Shown here piece by piece: positions 17,830 through 26,385 of a DNA stretch of 64,000 nucleotides. Numbering within the stretch: position 1 is the first letter of the stretch; every line of letters begins with the position of its first letter. Made by a program: the position numbers and the translations under genes. The DNA lies in assembly GCA_020161435.1 (NCBI GenBank), contig JAIUNV010000003.1, positions 638,567-702,566 on the forward strand, written 5' to 3'. Below the pieces are notes generated by a model. It was not told where the DNA came from. It was given only the letters and a program-made list of their open reading frames with translations, and ran no database searches. This DNA is from Bacteroidota bacterium (GTDB lineage: Bacteria; Bacteroidota; Bacteroidia; Chitinophagales; Chitinophagaceae).

Positions 17830-19035
17830 ATGAAAGAAAAAGCCCTTGTCAGATTACTGCTGTTGTTGATGATGCAGCAACTATCCCTAATAGCAACTGC
17901 ACAAAACGTGGGCATTGGCACCAATGCACCTACCGGCCCGCTAAGTTTTGCCAATACATTGGGCAATAAACTGGTGCTGTGGGGCAATGGCAACAACGCC
18001 CATTATGGCATAGGTGTACAAAGCACCTATTTGCAACTCTATGCCGATGTTGCCAATTCCAATATTGCCTTTGGTTATGGCCGTAGTGGCAGCTTTACCG
18101 AACGGGCCCGCATTTTTAATTCCGGCCTGGAGGGCATGTATCTGAATGGCAGGTTGCACCTACGCAATGGTGATGCTACCAATGCCGGGGGCGGCGGTGG
18201 CATATGGCTGTATAAGCCCGATAATACTGCCGCTATTGGATTTATGGGCACTCAAAACGACAGAAACATTGGCTTTTACGGTGGGCCCACACAATGGGGC
18301 TTTACCTACGATATTACAAATGGACGTGTGGGCATTGGCAATAACCTGCCCAATGCACCGCTGGCATTTGCCGCTACCCTGGGCAAAAAAATTACCCTGT
18401 ATCCCGGTACGTTGGGTGATGCGGGCTTTGGCATGGCAGGCAACCGTTTGCAGATATACAGCGACAACCCTAATGCAGATGTGGCCATTGGCTACGATGC
18501 AGCAGGTACATTTAATGAGCGTTTTTCTGTGAAACCAACCGGTGCACTGGCACTTACCGGCAATCAGGGTGCCAATGGTGAAGTAGTAACCAGTGGTGGA
18601 GCAGGGCCAGCTTATTATAGCCGGCCAGGATATTATTACCAGGCCAAACAGTCTGGTTTTTCTGTATCTGCGAATGAAAACGGGCCGTCGGTAGATGTGC
18701 CCGGGCTAACGGCGGCTATCAACCTGGCTACACCAGCCCGTGTTGTATTTCATCTTTCAGGCAATTATTCGGGCAATTATTGTCTTGCCTGCGAAAACCC
18801 CAGCGCTACCATGCTGTTGTACCGCAATATTGTAGGAGGAACAGAATTGGTTCGGTCTGCTTATTCCGGCGGTTTGGGTTATGCCTGGCGATCGGGGGTT
18901 TTGGCCAGTGGTCCGATAGTGGTGGATTACCCGGCAGGAAGCTATACTTTCAAGGTAATGTTCAACAACTCGGGATACACCGATGTGCTTTCACTATCGA
19001 ACGCCTTTCTAACCTGGCAGATATTTCCCAATTAA
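17830..19035 (+). CDS. exported fibre-like protein (conserved shaft, variable tip), copy 2
   Basis: 401 residues, a paralog of the gene at 14797. The signal peptide is followed by NVGIGTNAPTGPLSF and the same repeat shaft (YGRSGSFTERARIF, GMYLNGRLHLRNGD, GFMGTQN, GKKITLYPG, RLQIYSDNPNADVAIGYDA). From about residue 255 the tip differs (PGYYYQAKQSGFSVSANENGPSVDVPG...), although both tips share a short FCxFCE/YCLACE-like element and a C-terminal beta domain. It is transcribed separately from copy 1 because asnS and its terminator intervene. Role unknown; surface display or secretion is likely from the signal peptide. Confidence 0.78.
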   Translation: MKEKALVRLLLLLMMQQLSLIATAQNVGIGTNAPTGPLSFANTLGNKLVLWGNGNNAHYGIGVQSTYLQLYADVANSNIAFGYGRSGSFTERARIFNSGLEGMYLNGRLHLRNGDATNAGGGGGIWLYKPDNTAAIGFMGTQNDRNIGFYGGPTQWGFTYDITNGRVGIGNNLPNAPLAFAATLGKKITLYPGTLGDAGFGMAGNRLQIYSDNPNADVAIGYDAAGTFNERFSVKPTGALALTGNQGANGEVVTSGGAGPAYYSRPGYYYQAKQSGFSVSANENGPSVDVPGLTAAINLATPARVVFHLSGNYSGNYCLACENPSATMLLYRNIVGGTELVRSAYSGGLGYAWRSGVLASGPIVVDYPAGSYTFKVMFNNSGYTDVLSLSNAFLTWQIFPN

Positions 19036-19514
19036 TCATTTGTTAGCAACCTTGCTCTGCATGCCTGTAATGGCACAATTGTGTGGCATCGGGTAAGAAG
19101 CAAAGGAGAATGCCAACACGCCACTAGCAGATTTCGTTTGCTGTTCAGTCGGAGTTTTTGGTAAAAAAACAGGGCGCCGGTAGCTGGAATACCGGGCCCC
19201 GTCACTGCTATTCGGATCCCTTTCTAGGTGGGTAATAGCCGGTTGGAGTAAGATAAGCGGCCAGGTATACAAAAAAAGGCGACCGCTTACAGACGGCATA
19301 AAATTAGGTGGCAGCCACCACGATGTGGCATGTTTGGGATTATTTTTTTGGGCGTTTAACCATTGATTAGCAACTATTTACACTAAGGGCAGTGGGGGTA
19401 ATATTGATGATGGTGCTCGTTTGGCACAGCCACACCTGCGTATAGCTGCAGCCATTGTTCAGACTAACGGGCTCACCCTGATCGGCCATACCTGATTCGT
19501 TTTTAAATTTCTTT
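19036..19514. other. gene-poor stretch
   Basis: Nearly 480 bp between the second fibre gene and the tRNA promoter. Short minus-strand frames exist (19036-19299, and an ATG-opened 40-codon frame at 19367-19489), but neither has a signal peptide, motif or promoter. Nothing else convincing is seen. Confidence 0.4.
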
Positions 19515-19544
19515 TTTGCCGATTGCATTGAGCACCTATATTTG
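19515..19544 (+). promoter_or_regulatory. promoter of the tRNA-Phe unit
   Basis: TTTG (19515-19518), 18 bp, TATATTTG (19537-19544), a perfect -7 element. A CCCC-GAAA-GGGG tetraloop hairpin lies right at the expected start site (19548-19559). It lies ahead of the broken tRNA copy, so both copies would be transcribed. Confidence 0.6.
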
Positions 19545-19566
19545 CAGCCCCGAAAGGGGAAAGGAT

Positions 19567-19630
19567 GGTGCGGTAGCTCATCCCGATAGCTATCGGGAGG
19601 TAGAGCGAAAAACTGAAAATCCTTGTGTCG
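19567..19630 (+). pseudogene. broken tRNA-Phe copy with an 18-bp palindrome in the D loop
   Basis: It repeats the first 48 positions of the intact tRNA-Phe 80 bp downstream: same acceptor 5' strand, same D-stem halves GCTC/GAGC, same anticodon loop CTGAAAA and same variable-loop start. Two changes kill it. The D loop is replaced by TCCCGATAGCTATCGGGA plus GG. The T arm and the 3' acceptor strand are absent, with unrelated sequence after 19630. The 5' anticodon stem also no longer pairs well (AAAAA in place of AAGGA). It cannot fold as a tRNA. Confidence 0.85.
19581..19598. repeat. 18-bp perfect palindrome TCCCGATAGCTATCGGGA
   Basis: A perfect self-complementary unit inserted in the D loop of the broken tRNA. 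The same unit occurs at 29391-29408, and a variant with GGCT at the centre at 29346-29365. Confidence 0.9.
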
Positions 19631-19646
19631 ATAACAGATACTGAAT

Positions 19647-19719
19647 GGTGCGGTAGCTCAGTCGGTAGAGCAAAGGACTGAAAATCCTTGTGTCGCCGGT
19701 TCGATCCCGGCCCACACCA
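19647..19719 (+). tRNA. tRNA-Phe (anticodon GAA)
   Basis: A 73-nt cloverleaf. The acceptor is GGTGCGG/CCACACC with one C-A mismatch. D stem GCTC/GAGC, anticodon stem AAGGA/TCCTT with loop CTGAAAA (anticodon GAA), T stem GCCGG/CCGGC with TTCGATC loop, discriminator A. CCA is not encoded. It is followed within 10 bp by an intrinsic terminator. The acceptor mismatch is unusual but does not prevent folding. Confidence 0.93.
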
Positions 19720-19728
19720 CAACAACAA

Positions 19729-19757
19729 AAAGACTCGCTGATTAGCGGGTCTTTTTT
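19729..19757 (+). terminator. intrinsic terminator after tRNA-Phe
   Basis: AAAGACTCGCT (19729-19739) pairs with AGCGGGTCTTT (19744-19754) with one T-G wobble and a 4-nt loop, then further T. Confidence 0.85.
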
Positions 19758-19867
19758 GTTTGGGCAAATTATTTATTTCATGCCCTTACACAACAAAGCC
19801 CTCCCGAAGGAAGGCCTTGTATTGGCGTGATGAGAAAAAGGAGCGTGTTTCAGTCGTATGAAAACGG

Positions 19868-19963
19868 TTATTGTTTGGGCTTGCCGGATACTTCCAGCGT
19901 GGCACCCGGCTCAATGATGATGTGGCTGCCGGAGGCTTTCAACTTCCTGTGTACTTTATTGCC
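19868..19963 (-). pseudogene. orphan C-terminal fragment of an exported-protein domain
   Basis: In a frame shifted from the 19956 gene and just past its stop, the minus strand encodes GNKVHRKLKASGSHIIIEPGA followed by TLEVSGKPKQ and a stop. The HIIIEPGATLEVSG pattern resembles the end of the upstream gene itself (AGATLRVVSGKLFRVNGN). It has no start codon of its own. It is either the true tail cut off by a frameshift, or the end of an older copy. Confidence 0.5.
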
Positions 19964-22388
19964 TTATGAGGTTTCCATTGACCCTAAACAACTTACCTGA
20001 TACCACACGTAGGGTGGCGCCTGCGCTGATCGTCTGGGGCACATTTAGAATACATTCACCAGTTCCATTGATTAGAATAATATTACCAGCAGGGAGAGGA
20101 TTCGGCGGCAAAATGGATGGCGACCAATTAGATGGGTTGTTGAAATTACCGCTACCTACAAATGTATAAACGCCTGCACAGTAAGGGGCAATTGTGGACA
20201 AAGTGCCATTTTGATTGTCAATTGTTCCAAATTGATTTTTTGCTTTAATAAGATAAGAATAAGTTGCACCAACAGTCAAACCAGTATTATTCAATTGGGT
20301 TGATACAATATCAGCTAAATAAAGCTGGCCATTTCTGTACACATCATATGAAGTTGCATTTGCTGATGGTGTCCAACTAACTTTTATTTGGCTTAATGTC
20401 ACGTTGCATTCAGGAGCAACTGAAAGTGTGAACAAGCCAGGTAAAGTAGGTGCACAATTCAACGCAGTTACTGCCAGTATTCCGTTGCTGTTGTTGGTAT
20501 TACCCGCTGTATTCTTTGCTTGTACATAATATGTGTACTGCGTACCTGCTGTTAATCCGGTATTAATGTACTGGGTAGTGGTAATATTGGGTGCCAGCAG
20601 CGTTCCGTTTCGATAAATATCATACGATGTCGCATTTGCTGATGCGGTCCAGCTAAGAGGCACCTGGCTGCTGGTGCCGCTACATTCTGGTGTGGCAGTT
20701 AGTGTAAAAGTACCCGGAACTGCAGGTGCACAATTCAACGCTGTTACAGCCAGTGTTCCATTACTATTGTTGGTATTAACCGCTGTATTCTTTGCTTGTA
20801 CATAATAGGTGTACTGGGTGCCTGCCGTAAGTCCGGTATTAATGTACTGGGTAGTGGTAATATTGGATGCCAGCAGCGTTCCGTTTCGATAAATATCATA
20901 CGATGTCGCATTTGCTGATGCGGTCCAGCTAAGCCGCACCTGGCTGCTGGTACCGCTACATTCTGGTGTGGCAGTAAGCGTAAACGAGCCGGGCAAGGCT
21001 GCATTTGATGCTGTAGTAAATGATCTTACTTGTGAGTAATTAGTATTAATGTTACAACCAAAAGCTTTAACTGTCCAGTAGTATGTTGTACCTGGCTGCG
21101 GTGGGTATGTAGCATTAGTTGGCCATAAATAACTTGATGTAGTTCCGGTAGCTTTATTTACCCGAACCGTTGATGATTCCATGACAGTCGATGCAAAACC
21201 ATTTGCAGGAGTCCATCCGGCATTTGAAGTAGAAACCTGAATGCGATAAGCTAATCCCGTTACGGTACTTGGCAAATCATTCCAATCAAAATTAACAGGA
21301 ATTGAAACCCCAGCTGCGCCAGCATTGGGTGCTATTAAAACCGGTATAGTTGGCACACAAGTAGTAGTAAAACTTCGAACAGGAGAATAATCAGAAGATT
21401 GGCCACATACAAAAGCTTTTACTGTGTAATAGTAAGTAGTTAATCCAGCTGGAGGAAACAGATCTGTTAATTCCCAAGAAAGATTAGAAATTGAACCAGT
21501 GTTACGGTTAACCCTTATTGTAGAATTTTCTGTAGTAGCAGAAGTAAATCCGTCCTTTGCAGTCCAACCACTGTTAGAGGTAGAAACCTGAATCCTATAC
21601 TCAGGATTTGTACCGGTAACATCATTCCAATCAAAATATACAGGAATGCCTGTATTGGTTTGATTTACTGCAGGAGTAGAAAGCTGAGGAACAATTGCAT
21701 TACATGATGACCGGACAGTAAAAGAACTTCTGTCAACAGATATCAGTTTTTGGTCAGCATTCAGATAATAAACAGCGAAATGTAAATGCTCAGAAATTGC
21801 GTCTGGTGAAACTTTATCAACTTTACCAATAATTTCATTTTTTGATACAAAGGCTCCTGGTGTGCTTTTTTTTGCCGTAATGTTTGACATGTGCAAATAC
21901 CCAGAATACCAAGTTTTTCCATTAGTTACATGCCGTATCAACAACTGCCCATAAGAACCACCAGACCACCCGCTTAGATTTGCAATATATCCATCGTCAA
22001 CTGGATAAACATCTTTACCGGCATCAAAGTTACTTGACAAATTACAATCCCATGCGTATGTATCGTTAGCTTGTGAAATGCCACCATTTGAAGTATGTCC
22101 TCCTGTTTGATGTTGACAAAAGCCCCATATGGTTGTTCCCATCCAAGGGCAGCTAGTTGGGGGATATTGGTATGTAACTGTTCCTATAATAGGTGACATC
22201 AAAGTAAGCGGCACATCCGATGGATTTTGAGCGTAAGAAAACTGAGTTGAAAGAAATACATAAACAAAGGCAATTCTCCGAAAGCCCTTTTTTAGAAAGT
22301 TTTTTTGGAACTTTTTTTTCAAAATTGCTTGTGATAGTGTCTTGCCAGCAAATGAAGTGATCAAAAACAGCGTACCAATTTCTTTCAT
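19956..22388 (-). CDS. exported M23-like peptidase domain with fibronectin type III repeats
   Basis: 810 residues. The hydrophobic export signal (IAFVYVFLSTQFSYAQ) sits about 38 residues in, so the real start may be later than 22388. Residues about 60-235 form an M23/LytM-like domain with the C-terminal HLHFAVY motif. The zinc-binding HxxxD reads NDTYAWD, so the first His is not in its usual place and activity is uncertain. Two Ig/FnIII-like domains (about 240-460) carry YRIQVSTSNSGW/YRIQVSTSNAGW. Three FnIII domains (about 463-740) follow, two of them nearly identical at DNA level. A short beta domain ends the protein. Base composition is more AT-rich than the flanking fibre and PUL genes. 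Probably cell-wall or surface acting. Confidence 0.8.
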   Translation of the reverse strand: MKEIGTLFLITSFAGKTLSQAILKKKFQKNFLKKGFRRIAFVYVFLSTQFSYAQNPSDVPLTLMSPIIGTVTYQYPPTSCPWMGTTIWGFCQHQTGGHTSNGGISQANDTYAWDCNLSSNFDAGKDVYPVDDGYIANLSGWSGGSYGQLLIRHVTNGKTWYSGYLHMSNITAKKSTPGAFVSKNEIIGKVDKVSPDAISEHLHFAVYYLNADQKLISVDRSSFTVRSSCNAIVPQLSTPAVNQTNTGIPVYFDWNDVTGTNPEYRIQVSTSNSGWTAKDGFTSATTENSTIRVNRNTGSISNLSWELTDLFPPAGLTTYYYTVKAFVCGQSSDYSPVRSFTTTCVPTIPVLIAPNAGAAGVSIPVNFDWNDLPSTVTGLAYRIQVSTSNAGWTPANGFASTVMESSTVRVNKATGTTSSYLWPTNATYPPQPGTTYYWTVKAFGCNINTNYSQVRSFTTASNAALPGSFTLTATPECSGTSSQVRLSWTASANATSYDIYRNGTLLASNITTTQYINTGLTAGTQYTYYVQAKNTAVNTNNSNGTLAVTALNCAPAVPGTFTLTATPECSGTSSQVPLSWTASANATSYDIYRNGTLLAPNITTTQYINTGLTAGTQYTYYVQAKNTAGNTNNSNGILAVTALNCAPTLPGLFTLSVAPECNVTLSQIKVSWTPSANATSYDVYRNGQLYLADIVSTQLNNTGLTVGATYSYLIKAKNQFGTIDNQNGTLSTIAPYCAGVYTFVGSGNFNNPSNWSPSILPPNPLPAGNIILINGTGECILNVPQTISAGATLRVVSGKLFRVNGNLIRQ
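20450..21001. repeat. tandem ~276-bp repeats encoding FnIII domains
   Basis: Two adjacent units (about 20450-20726 and 20728-21001) are almost identical over long stretches, such as the part encoding YDIYRNGTLLA. A third, diverged unit precedes them at about 20180-20450. All lie within the minus-strand gene at 19956. Confidence 0.85.
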
Positions 22389-22458
22389 TTTAAATCATGG
22401 TTTACCAAAAAAGAATTTAATATTGGTTGAGTATTTCTATCAAGTAGATTTATCGACG

Positions 22459-22947
22459 TTAAATGCATCTTTGCCCGCATCCTGCCGGAAACCCGCCGCT
22501 GTCGGATATTTTTTCCCAGTTTAATTGTTTAGTTTCAAAATCCATAACTAACCTCCCTTTTATCCAGTAGTAATTACCCGAAAGTGAACCGCGCCACGAG
22601 GCAGTCATTGTAATGATCAATTTGTTTGTCAGCTTACTGATTCTTGTTTGGCAAATTCCATTTTCGTCTTTCCCCCAATGTATTTCAGCTTTGTTCTCAC
22701 GGCCACCGTAGCTCGAACAGCATCCCATAAGTTTCACAGATGCGGAATTTGCGATGTCTTGAATTTCTTGACGCAGGTCTGTATCATTCTTTAGCTCAGC
22801 ACAATCGTCCTGTTGTTTATTGTGCAGCGAATCAATAATCAAAGCAGAATTTTTCTGTTCCGTTTTATGAACATCAAGCGAAATAGTCCCAGTGGTGGGT
22901 AAAAGCAAACTAAGAATGATGGCGGTAGTTGATAGCATATTTGTCAT
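22459..22947 (-). CDS. small exported Cys-rich protein of unknown function
   Basis: 162 residues with a signal peptide (about 1-22). The middle holds a polar segment with GCCSSYGG, and the C-terminus ends GFPAGCGQRCI; six or so cysteines suggest disulfides in the mature protein. I do not recognise the family. It lies in the AT-richer patch upstream of the M23/FnIII gene (same strand, about 70 bp gap) and only 10 bp after a porin fragment. Confidence 0.6.
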   Translation of the reverse strand: MTNMLSTTAIILSLLLPTTGTISLDVHKTEQKNSALIIDSLHNKQQDDCAELKNDTDLRQEIQDIANSASVKLMGCCSSYGGRENKAEIHWGKDENGICQTRISKLTNKLIITMTASWRGSLSGNYYWIKGRLVMDFETKQLNWEKISDSGGFPAGCGQRCI

Positions 22948-22957
22948 AAATTATATT

Positions 22958-23146
22958 TTAAAAAAGTTTGCTCACGTTGAGGCGCAAATGGCTCCGGCGA
23001 AAAAAGCCATATTTGAAGCCGACTATAAAATTGGTATTGTCGATTTTGGCAGCGTTTACACCAGCTTTAATGCCAAAATCGAGCCCTTGCGCAAATGAGG
23101 TTTGGAGCAAGCACAACAGTGCTGCAGCAGCAATTAGTTTCTTCAT
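22958..23146 (-). pseudogene. N-terminal fragment of an outer-membrane beta-barrel (porin family) protein
   Basis: 62 codons with a perfect signal peptide (MKKLIAAAALLCLLQTSFAQ). The first strand motif DFGIKAGVNAAKIDN is typical of Bacteroidota outer-membrane beta-barrel proteins of about 200 residues. After about 45 residues the similarity is lost (FFRRSHLRLNVSKLF) and a stop follows. The rest of the barrel is nowhere downstream. This is a truncated remnant, probably from the rearrangement that brought in the neighbouring AT-rich genes. Confidence 0.7.
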
Positions 23147-23319
23147 GAAAGTTTGGGGTTTTTGAATGGGGGTTTAGGGTTTCGATGGTTTGAAAATAGC
23201 ATCGCTTGTAACAAAACATGCTTTGGCAATCACCAAACCGCCAAATAGAAGCATGAAACCGGCTGTTCCATCAATCTTCGGTGCATTTTGAGTAGTACTG
23301 CGCTTTACATTTATGCTAC

Positions 23320-26300
23320 ATGAAACCCTTGTTCGTTTGTGCTCTCTTTGTTTGCTGTTCCCTGGTTGTACATGCACAGCAGGGCCGCTATCCTGTAATG
23401 CTGGATATAGGCAAGCAATACAACCTGCAGGGCTCTAACTGGACGGGCCTGGTGGTGGGAGAAAACGGGGCTGTTTACGCACATTCACAAACCGGCGGAG
23501 TATACAGGATACATCAGCAACAAGTACAACCCTTGCTTGCCACTGTAAATACAATACCTGCTTCATTTCAAAACAGCATCCTGTTTTATCAGCACGGCTT
23601 TTATATGCATGATATGGCCAATGGTATGCTATTCAAGCTGCTGGCAGATAGTTTGCATCCTTTTAAGGCCATTCGGTCGGGCAGCACATTCATTCTGAGC
23701 AAAGGGGTCATTTTTTTTGAAGGAATGCCCCAGCCACGCACAGCTACTTATTTTGATGGCCATGCTTTTACCAGTGTTACCATTCCGGCACTGCTACCCG
23801 GTACCGATACTGTAGCCTGGCAGGCGGCGGCATTGCGGCATAGCGTTACAGGCGAACTGCTACTGGCCATGCCCCATCAGCAGGGCAGTAATCTGTACCG
23901 ATTCGATGATAAACAAAAACGATTTATATACTGGCAATATTTCAATGCTCCACCCGGCTTTAGCTGGACCTATTATTTACCCAATGACCAAATACTGTAT
24001 TACCCTATCAATACATCAACGGCAAATGTGACATGGCGCATATTAGATGCACAGGGTAATTCACAAAACGCAGGTTATACAGTTTCGTTCGTCAGCAATT
24101 TTCCGGCTGAATATGTTTTGCAAAAAAACGGTGAGCAATACCTGATAGATTTTAAAAACAGGGATACATCAGCAATGCCAGTTCCCCGCCTGCTTCAATC
24201 TGATAAAGTACAACAAACCTTTTTCCACAAACAAACTCAAGCGTATTACGTGGGCAGTACCAATCGGGTGGCCCGAGTTTTTCAGCATGTGTGGGAGTAC
24301 CCTCAACTCTACAATCAAAATAACAGCAATGCCAATCATACCATTATCCAAACGGCTAATGGTGATGTGTATATAGGAAGCTACACGGGAGCCTTTACAA
24401 AAATTACAACCAAAGGCATTGTGCCCATGCCCAATGAACGGGCTATACTACCAGGTGGCCTCGGGGTGGGCAATACCATCAATTTCTTTTCAGAAAACTG
24501 GAGTGGGCTGGTACAAATTACCGGTACCAGACAACGCCGATCTCTCACCCGGTTGAAACCAAAACTCAGCAACACTGGCTTCTATCTTACTTATAACAGA
24601 GACAGCAGTCGCATACTGGCAGGCTTTGGCGGTGATAGCAGTTTTGGTATGATGCCCGTCAAAGAGTTTATGGCAGGCAGTGCTGACTGGACGAGTATTG
24701 GCCCTGGAAATGGTGTGCAAATAGCCAACATCCTTACCCTTGCCGAAGATCCCAAAGGAAGAATAATTTTTGGCAGAACAAGCCAAGGCTGGGGTGTGTA
24801 TGATACTATCAGCAAAAAAGCAACCAGCTATCTCAAATCCAACAAGCAAACACACATTGGTGTCATGAGCAGCTACTGCGATAGCTATGGTACCATGTGG
24901 CTGGGCACCGATGACGGATTGTGGTACTACAATGGTAATAAACCAGGTATTATTACCCCTGCTAGTCTTTCACAAATACAACATCCTTTACTTAGCGAAA
25001 AAACCAATATCAGTGCCATCAAACAATGGGGCAATTACTTACTTATTGGCAAAGGACAACGGCTGCTATTGCTACCACTTGGCGCATCAGCCAGCTATGC
25101 AACTCAACCCATCCAACTTCGCTATCTACATCCTTTTGAATTGCCCATGACGAGTGGTGTAGAACAAAACGCCATGTTGGTTGATCATCGTGACAGCAGT
25201 GTGTGGGTGGCTACAACAGATAATGTGTTTCAAGTAATGCTGAAACCATGGCTACAGCAAACTTTTTATAAAGCTGAGCCATCTATTTCCATTATTACCG
25301 GTACCGATACATTATTGGCCAAACCTGGCCAATCCATTCAGCTGCCACCTACAAGCAACAGTTTAGCAGTAGATATATTGTATCAATGTGCAGATAACCT
25401 GCCCAGATTGCTGCAGGTAGCACTGGTAGCAGAAGGCGACAGCATCCGGTGGAGCAACGTTACATTAGACCATCATTGGGAAGCGTTTAATAAACAAACA
25501 GGAAAATATACATTTTACGTTCGGGTGTTTGAGCAAAGCGGTGGCACCTATGAATATGCATTTCCCATAACCATCCGTAAATTTTTGTGGCAGCACTGGT
25601 GGTTCTGGACCCTGCTATCCATCATCATTATTGCTGCCTTTGCATTTTACTTAAACCTGCGCAAACGCAAGCAAATTGCTGAAGCAGAAACCAAACGCAT
25701 GCAAGCAGAAACCAATGCCCTGCGTAGCGAACAAAACAGGCAACTCACCAACATGCAAGTGAAAAGCCTGAGTAATCAATTTCGGCCACACTTTATTCTG
25801 AATGCACTCAACACTGTAGGAGCACAACTGTACGATAAACCCGAGGTAGATGAAGTGCTCGGGCAATTAGGAGACAGTATCGGCATTATTTTCAGAAATT
25901 CACAGCAAGGTAGTATCGCACATGCATTTGCGCAGGAGTGGAAACTGGTGCAAAGTGTAATTAATATCAAACAGATGGAATACCATCATGCAGTAACAGT
26001 GCACTATCCCGACGAAGCAACTGTAACAGCTCTTGCTGAATGGCAATTACCCATGGGTATCTTGCAAATACCTGTAGAAAATGCCCTCATTCATGGTTTG
26101 CGCAATAAAGAAACAGGCAGCAAACATTTATACCTCGGCTTGCAAGAAACGCCAGATCATTTACTGATAACTATTGAAGACAATGGTGTAGGAAGAAAGG
26201 CCGCCGCCAGTATGACCAATCATCGAAACAATGGCGTTGGAACCAAAAATTTGCTGGCCATTATTGACTTACTCAACCAGCACAATGCTGCACAATTACA

Positions 26301-26385
26301 TTTTAATATAGCAGATGTACCCGCTCCAGACACCGGCACAAAAGTTAGTATCAGCATCCCTAAACAATACAACTATGCACTCTGA
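23320..26385 (+). CDS. two-component sensor with beta-propeller, Y_Y_Y domain and LytS-type kinase
   Basis: 1021 residues. The signal peptide (1-20) is followed by a large periplasmic region of propeller-like repeats. Some carry GTMWLGTDDGLWYYNG, the two-component regulator propeller motif. A Y_Y_Y domain follows (about 660-750), then a transmembrane helix (about 758-780, WWFWTLLSIIIIAAFAFYL). Last is a His_kinase (LytS-like) domain with the phospho-accepting His near 825 in FRPHFILNALNT and an N box LQIPVENALIHG. This type senses extracellular compounds and acts with a LytTR regulator, which overlaps its 3' end. It is convergent with the sialoglycan locus (55 bp between stops), so a role in that locus is possible but unproven. 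Confidence 0.92.
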   Translation: MKPLFVCALFVCCSLVVHAQQGRYPVMLDIGKQYNLQGSNWTGLVVGENGAVYAHSQTGGVYRIHQQQVQPLLATVNTIPASFQNSILFYQHGFYMHDMANGMLFKLLADSLHPFKAIRSGSTFILSKGVIFFEGMPQPRTATYFDGHAFTSVTIPALLPGTDTVAWQAAALRHSVTGELLLAMPHQQGSNLYRFDDKQKRFIYWQYFNAPPGFSWTYYLPNDQILYYPINTSTANVTWRILDAQGNSQNAGYTVSFVSNFPAEYVLQKNGEQYLIDFKNRDTSAMPVPRLLQSDKVQQTFFHKQTQAYYVGSTNRVARVFQHVWEYPQLYNQNNSNANHTIIQTANGDVYIGSYTGAFTKITTKGIVPMPNERAILPGGLGVGNTINFFSENWSGLVQITGTRQRRSLTRLKPKLSNTGFYLTYNRDSSRILAGFGGDSSFGMMPVKEFMAGSADWTSIGPGNGVQIANILTLAEDPKGRIIFGRTSQGWGVYDTISKKATSYLKSNKQTHIGVMSSYCDSYGTMWLGTDDGLWYYNGNKPGIITPASLSQIQHPLLSEKTNISAIKQWGNYLLIGKGQRLLLLPLGASASYATQPIQLRYLHPFELPMTSGVEQNAMLVDHRDSSVWVATTDNVFQVMLKPWLQQTFYKAEPSISIITGTDTLLAKPGQSIQLPPTSNSLAVDILYQCADNLPRLLQVALVAEGDSIRWSNVTLDHHWEAFNKQTGKYTFYVRVFEQSGGTYEYAFPITIRKFLWQHWWFWTLLSIIIIAAFAFYLNLRKRKQIAEAETKRMQAETNALRSEQNRQLTNMQVKSLSNQFRPHFILNALNTVGAQLYDKPEVDEVLGQLGDSIGIIFRNSQQGSIAHAFAQEWKLVQSVINIKQMEYHHAVTVHYPDEATVTALAEWQLPMGILQIPVENALIHGLRNKETGSKHLYLGLQETPDHLLITIEDNGVGRKAAASMTNHRNNGVGTKNLLAIIDLLNQHNAAQLHFNIADVPAPDTGTKVSISIPKQYNYAL

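Noticed and set aside
9063..19035. Prophage tail-fibre region
   Set aside because: All fibre proteins have signal peptides, and there are no capsid, terminase, tail-sheath, holin or lysin genes.
19036..19299. 87-codon minus-strand frame in the gap after the second fibre gene
   Set aside because: No signal peptide, hydrophobic core, recognisable motif or promoter; composition does not look coding.
19567..19719. tRNA duplication as an integrative-element attachment site
   Set aside because: The duplicated part is the 5' portion, whereas integrases usually copy the 3' end; no integrase gene is seen.
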